Shown in pieces: positions 61,577 to 64,000 of a stretch of DNA of 64,000 nucleotides (its first letter is position 1; each line of letters begins with the position of its first letter). The position numbers and the translations under genes were made by a program. Under the pieces are notes generated by a model, which saw only the letters and a program-made list of their open reading frames with translations, had not been told where the DNA came from and searched no databases. This stretch comes from Desulfobulbus propionicus (lineage in GTDB: Bacteria; Desulfobacterota; Desulfobulbia; Desulfobulbales; Desulfobulbaceae), in the NCBI GenBank assembly GCA_002748735.1, contig PDTC01000018.1, positions 1-64,000 on the forward strand, given 5' to 3'.

Positions 61577-62068
61577 CTATTTGTTGGCAGAACAGCGGAG
61601 AAACGCGGCCTGGGTCATGACCGGATACTCGAAGCGAAGAGTTGCAGCGCCCCATTCGCGGGCACCGATTCCAACCCACTGCCCCTGCTGTCGCCACTGA
61701 TCAAATCCCCACTTCCAGCCTTTCCACTGCTGGCGGAAATCATATTCGCTTTCAGGGCCATAATACCTGAACTGCAACGCCTCATCGTCTTCCATCTGGC
61801 GGCTCTGCCCAAGAAAAACCACATCAGCCCCTCGTCTTTCAGCTTCGCCATAGACGCTCTGCTGCATGGCTGAGCCATCGCTGTCTGCCGGAAAGCTGAT
61901 CAGTACATGGGCAAAGACCTTACAGCCAGGGGGAACTTGACGAAAGTGATAGACTGTCTTCACTTCATGGGTAGGCGCATAAGCGATGCCTTGATATGTG
62001 GCCTCTTTGTCTGCGCATCCGCCAAGCCCCAGAGCTGCAACCATTAGCACAATCCAAGATCTCTTCAT
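61577..62068 (-). CDS. Hypothetical lipoprotein
   Basis: The 163-residue protein has a signal peptide with lipobox LGGC (Cys 18). The mature part begins ADKEATYQGIAYAPTHEVKT and has a central segment HVLISFPADSDGSAMQQSVY. It has a tryptophan-rich part (QWKGWKWGFDQW) and a WGAATLRFEYPV end. It is not recognised. It is monocistronic, convergent with the cyd genes, and probably anchored to the outer membrane. Confidence 0.7.
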   Translation of the reverse strand: MKRSWIVLMVAALGLGGCADKEATYQGIAYAPTHEVKTVYHFRQVPPGCKVFAHVLISFPADSDGSAMQQSVYGEAERRGADVVFLGQSRQMEDDEALQFRYYGPESEYDFRQQWKGWKWGFDQWRQQGQWVGIGAREWGAATLRFEYPVMTQAAFLRCSANK

Positions 62069-62158
62069 TGCGTTATTCCTTTTTTACAGCATTTATCATC
62101 CGGTCAGGCTAGGTTCACCTGAGTTTTCTTCCTGCTACCAAACAAAACACCACCAAGA

Positions 62159-63082
62159 ATGCAACAGAAAAAAGATCATCATTTTTTTTCCGACTTGCTG
62201 CTGCTGCTCACCGCAATGGTCTGGGGCTTTGGCTTTGTTGCCCAGCGTGTCGGTATGGAGCACCTTGGCCCTTACAGTTTCAACGGGTTCCGCTTTCTCC
62301 TGGCCGGCCTCTGTCTGATTCCGCTGGCTCTCCTGCTACGCCATAAAGATAAACCGGCCTTGCCCGAAGGTCGAATCCACAGCGGGCTGGCAGGAAGCCT
62401 TGCCGGGCTTTTTCTCTTTGCCGGCGCAACCCTCCAGCAACTTGGCCTGCAATTTACCACTGCGGGAAAAGCTGGTTTCATTACCGGACTTTATGTGGTT
62501 CTGGTTCCGATTATCGGCCTGTTGCTGCATCAGCGAACCACCATTGGTGCCTGGCTTGGAGCGATCCTGGCAACGATTGGCCTCTATCTCCTGAGTGTAA
62601 GAGGGATCAACAACATCAGTTACGGAGATCTGCTCGAGCTTGTCGGCACAATTTTCTGGGCACTGCATGTCCTGACTCTGGGATATCTCTCCCCCAGAAC
62701 GGCACCAATACAACTGGCTATTGTCCAGTTTTTTGTCTGTGGCCTTTTAAGTCTGGGCGTAGCCGCTGTCACAGAAAGCATAACCTCTGCCGGTATCCGT
62801 GGCGCAATACTCCCTGTTCTTTACGGCGGCTGTGTATCGGTGGGCGTGGGGTATACCTTGCAGGTCCTGGTACAGCGCCGTGCTCATCCGGCCCATGCCG
62901 CCATTTTGTTAAGCCTGGAATCACCTTTTGCGGCCTTCGGAGGTTGGTGGCTGTTGGGTGAACATCTCAGTCTGCGCGGCGTTATCGGTTGTTGCCTGAT
63001 GCTTTTGGGAATGCTCACCTCCCAATTATGGCCGTTCCTTTCCCAGCAAACATCAGTGCCAGACCGCAGGTCTGCACGGTGA
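62159..63082 (+). CDS. EamA/DMT-superfamily transporter
   Basis: The 307-residue protein has ten hydrophobic segments in two EamA halves. It starts with a cytoplasmic MQQKKDHHFFSDL and the motif MVWGFGFVAQRVGMEHLGPY, and has AILLSLESPFAAFGGWWLLG in the last third. Members export amino acids or metabolites. The substrate is unknown. It stands alone before the tRNA-Arg gene. Confidence 0.9.
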   Translation: MQQKKDHHFFSDLLLLLTAMVWGFGFVAQRVGMEHLGPYSFNGFRFLLAGLCLIPLALLLRHKDKPALPEGRIHSGLAGSLAGLFLFAGATLQQLGLQFTTAGKAGFITGLYVVLVPIIGLLLHQRTTIGAWLGAILATIGLYLLSVRGINNISYGDLLELVGTIFWALHVLTLGYLSPRTAPIQLAIVQFFVCGLLSLGVAAVTESITSAGIRGAILPVLYGGCVSVGVGYTLQVLVQRRAHPAHAAILLSLESPFAAFGGWWLLGEHLSLRGVIGCCLMLLGMLTSQLWPFLSQQTSVPDRRSAR

Positions 63083-63179
63083 CAGGATCATCAGCCAGGG
63101 TGCTGATTCCTTCCTCACCGTCTTATCAGCAGGTACACTTTACACTCCAGGAGCGTGTTACACGCACTAAGAACAGGAC

Positions 63180-63215
63180 AAAAAAAAGGGCTTGCAGATA
63201 CCCCTACAAGCCCTT
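63180..63215 (-). terminator. Rho-independent terminator for tRNA-Arg
   Basis: On the minus strand AAGGGCTTG, a loop and CAAGCCCTT are followed by eight T residues. It lies nine bases downstream of the tRNA 3' end. Stem and T-run are both textbook. Confidence 0.9.
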
Positions 63216-63223
63216 AAAGTTCT

Positions 63224-63300
63224 TGGCGCGCCAGGGAGGATTCGAACCCCCGACCTACGGATTCGTAGTCCGGCACTCTATCCAGCTGAGCTACTGGCGC
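63224..63300 (-). tRNA. tRNA-Arg (anticodon ACG)
   Basis: Read on the minus strand: acceptor GCGCCAG/CTGGCGC with G73 and encoded CCA, D arm AGCTCAGCTGGATAGAGT, anticodon loop CTACGAA, T arm GGGGG-TTCGAAT-CCTCC. The anticodon ACG decodes CGU/CGC/CGA after A34 is converted to inosine. A strong terminator follows. Confidence 0.96.
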
Positions 63301-63387
63301 ATGAAGTGGCAGGAATATACCCGAACCATGGCGGATAGACAACCTCTTTATTCTTTCACTTCGGATAATCTGTTAGCCAATGTGTAC

Positions 63388-63436
63388 CCTTTTCAGGGTA
63401 ACGACCCTCCGTGAAAGGTCTTTACCCTGAAAAAGG
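63388..63436. repeat. Inverted repeat upstream of the PilZ gene
   Basis: CCTTTTCAGGGTAA (63388-63401) and TTTACCCTGAAAAAGG (63421-63436) are near-complementary with a 19-base loop. It lies about 40 bases before the PilZ-protein start and could be a regulatory leader hairpin or an operator. Confidence 0.45.
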
Positions 63437-63475
63437 ACCCTATCCTCGCTTACGCACGAGACAGATGAGAACAGC

Positions 63476-63850
63476 ATGAACAACCGGAGAAAGAGTCCAC
63501 GCATTTACTTCAATGACGACGAGCGACTTAATGCAGAGATTGTCACCAGGGGAGAAGCTCCACGCTCTTACATCGTCCCGGTCCTCGACCTGGGGCTAGG
63601 AGGATTACATTTCAGTGCGCCCGCTGAAACACACTGTACCGTCGGCGATAAACTCTCGCTCACCCGGCTTGAAGGAAGTAAGCTTTGCATAGAGAGTATT
63701 GCGGAAATTGAGGTCTGCTGGGTGGTTAACAACCCGGAATATAAACGCATATATCTCGGCTGTAAGTTCACCGAGTTACCCTCTTCTTTCGAGCAGGCCA
63801 TTGCAGAACTGATCCGCACCACCCTTAGCCAATCGACAGAGGAGAGCTGA
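63476..63850 (+). CDS. PilZ domain protein
   Basis: The 124-residue single-domain protein has the N-terminal RRKSPRI box and DLGLGGLHFS (DxxxxG type motif), so c-di-GMP binding is plausible. The C-terminus is helical (SSFEQAIAELIRTTLSQ). It is monocistronic and convergent with the partial gene at the window end. Confidence 0.82.
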   Translation: MNNRRKSPRIYFNDDERLNAEIVTRGEAPRSYIVPVLDLGLGGLHFSAPAETHCTVGDKLSLTRLEGSKLCIESIAEIEVCWVVNNPEYKRIYLGCKFTELPSSFEQAIAELIRTTLSQSTEES

Positions 63851-63864
63851 TACCTGTTAAGGAC

Positions 63865-64000
63865 GCTACTTCTGCTCTCTCTCTCCCTGTAGAAAATCAA
63901 TCCGGCTCTCTGCGGGTAACATCCCTGTGTCACCTTCGATGGCAATGATGGCGTTATTTTTTTCTTCCAGCTCCAGCAACTCTGAACGTTTACGGTTGAG
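63865..64000 (-). CDS. C-terminal end of a gene that continues beyond the window
   Basis: Forty-five codons are open to the right edge and end at the stop 63865-63867. The piece reads LNRKRSELLELEEKNNAIIA, then IEGDTGMLPAESRIDFLQGE and a short charged tail. It begins as a coiled coil. No family can be named from this fragment. Confidence 0.55.

Noticed and set aside
1-64000. CRISPR array, prophage or conjugative element
   Set aside because: No regularly spaced repeats, integrase, capsid, portal or relaxase genes were seen anywhere in the window.

Overview
The window looks like chromosomal DNA of a strictly or mainly anaerobic member of the Desulfobacterota, most likely a Desulfobulbales-type sulfur-cycling bacterium. 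This is inferred from gene content, not from a database match. The content includes a ferredoxin-linked 2-oxoacid oxidoreductase next to isocitrate dehydrogenase and aconitase B, an anaerobic (CbiK/CbiD/CbiG) cobalamin pathway, a selenocysteine-containing SelD, acetate kinase and phosphotransacetylase, and a cytochrome bd oxidase under an Rrf2 regulator. Most genes sit in dense, co-oriented, overlapping operons. Two stretches (about 21.97-24.9 kb and 48.6-53.8 kb) and the first 0.9 kb are visibly richer in A+T and hold accessory genes and remnants.

Layout. 0-1 kb: a TPR protein between short inverted ends, possibly a mobile cassette. 1-10 kb: a sigma54 activator divergent from SDR, gcvPA-like, gcvPB-like, AcoX-like NAD-kinase-family and NhaC-type antiporter genes, with a clear -24/-12 promoter and a palindromic upstream site. 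This is the best candidate for an undescribed catabolic system. 10.7-17.2 kb: korD-korA-korB-korC-icd-acnB, converting citrate to succinyl-CoA or the reverse. 17.3-18.7 kb: PilZ protein and adenylate/guanylate cyclase. 18.9-22 kb: M20 peptidase, surE, cobJ.

22-24.9 kb: an accessory island with a broken hydrolase gene, a lipoprotein, an IS481-like transposase remnant and a methyltransferase. It splits cobJ from the rest of the cobalamin operon. 24.9-35.75 kb: cbiG, cobM, cobI, cobL, cbiD, cbiC, cbiA, an ABC importer and cbiK, read leftwards from a cobalamin riboswitch. 35.8-40 kb: DUF1499 protein, a membrane protein with a decayed HD-GYP domain, and an M48 protease. 40-43.7 kb: tRNA(CAT), Nif3-like protein, aspartate racemase-like protein, zinc-ribbon protein, RNase H-like protein and RNase P RNA.

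43.7-48.6 kb: ispDF, selD (in-frame UGA at codon 16, so the full gene is longer than a simple ORF shows), purF, ferredoxin and a membrane methyltransferase-like protein. 48.6-53.8 kb: accessory genes (small membrane protein, PfoR-like PTS IIC protein, YihY/BrkB protein, NlpE-like lipoprotein). 53.8-57.2 kb: pta-ackA. 57.8-61.5 kb: rrf2 regulator, DUF4492, cydA, cydB and a 33-residue CydX-like protein. 61.6-64 kb: lipoprotein, EamA transporter, tRNA-Arg(ACG), PilZ protein and the 3' end of a further gene.

The metabolic genes fit together as follows. Pyruvate-derived acetyl-CoA can yield ATP through Pta-AckA, or carbon can pass through aconitase, IDH and Kor with reduced ferredoxin as the electron currency. 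The bd oxidase removes oxygen. The corrinoid pathway would supply methyltransferases or mutases. SelD supports selenoprotein synthesis. All calls rest on reading the sequence and on family knowledge; no search was run.
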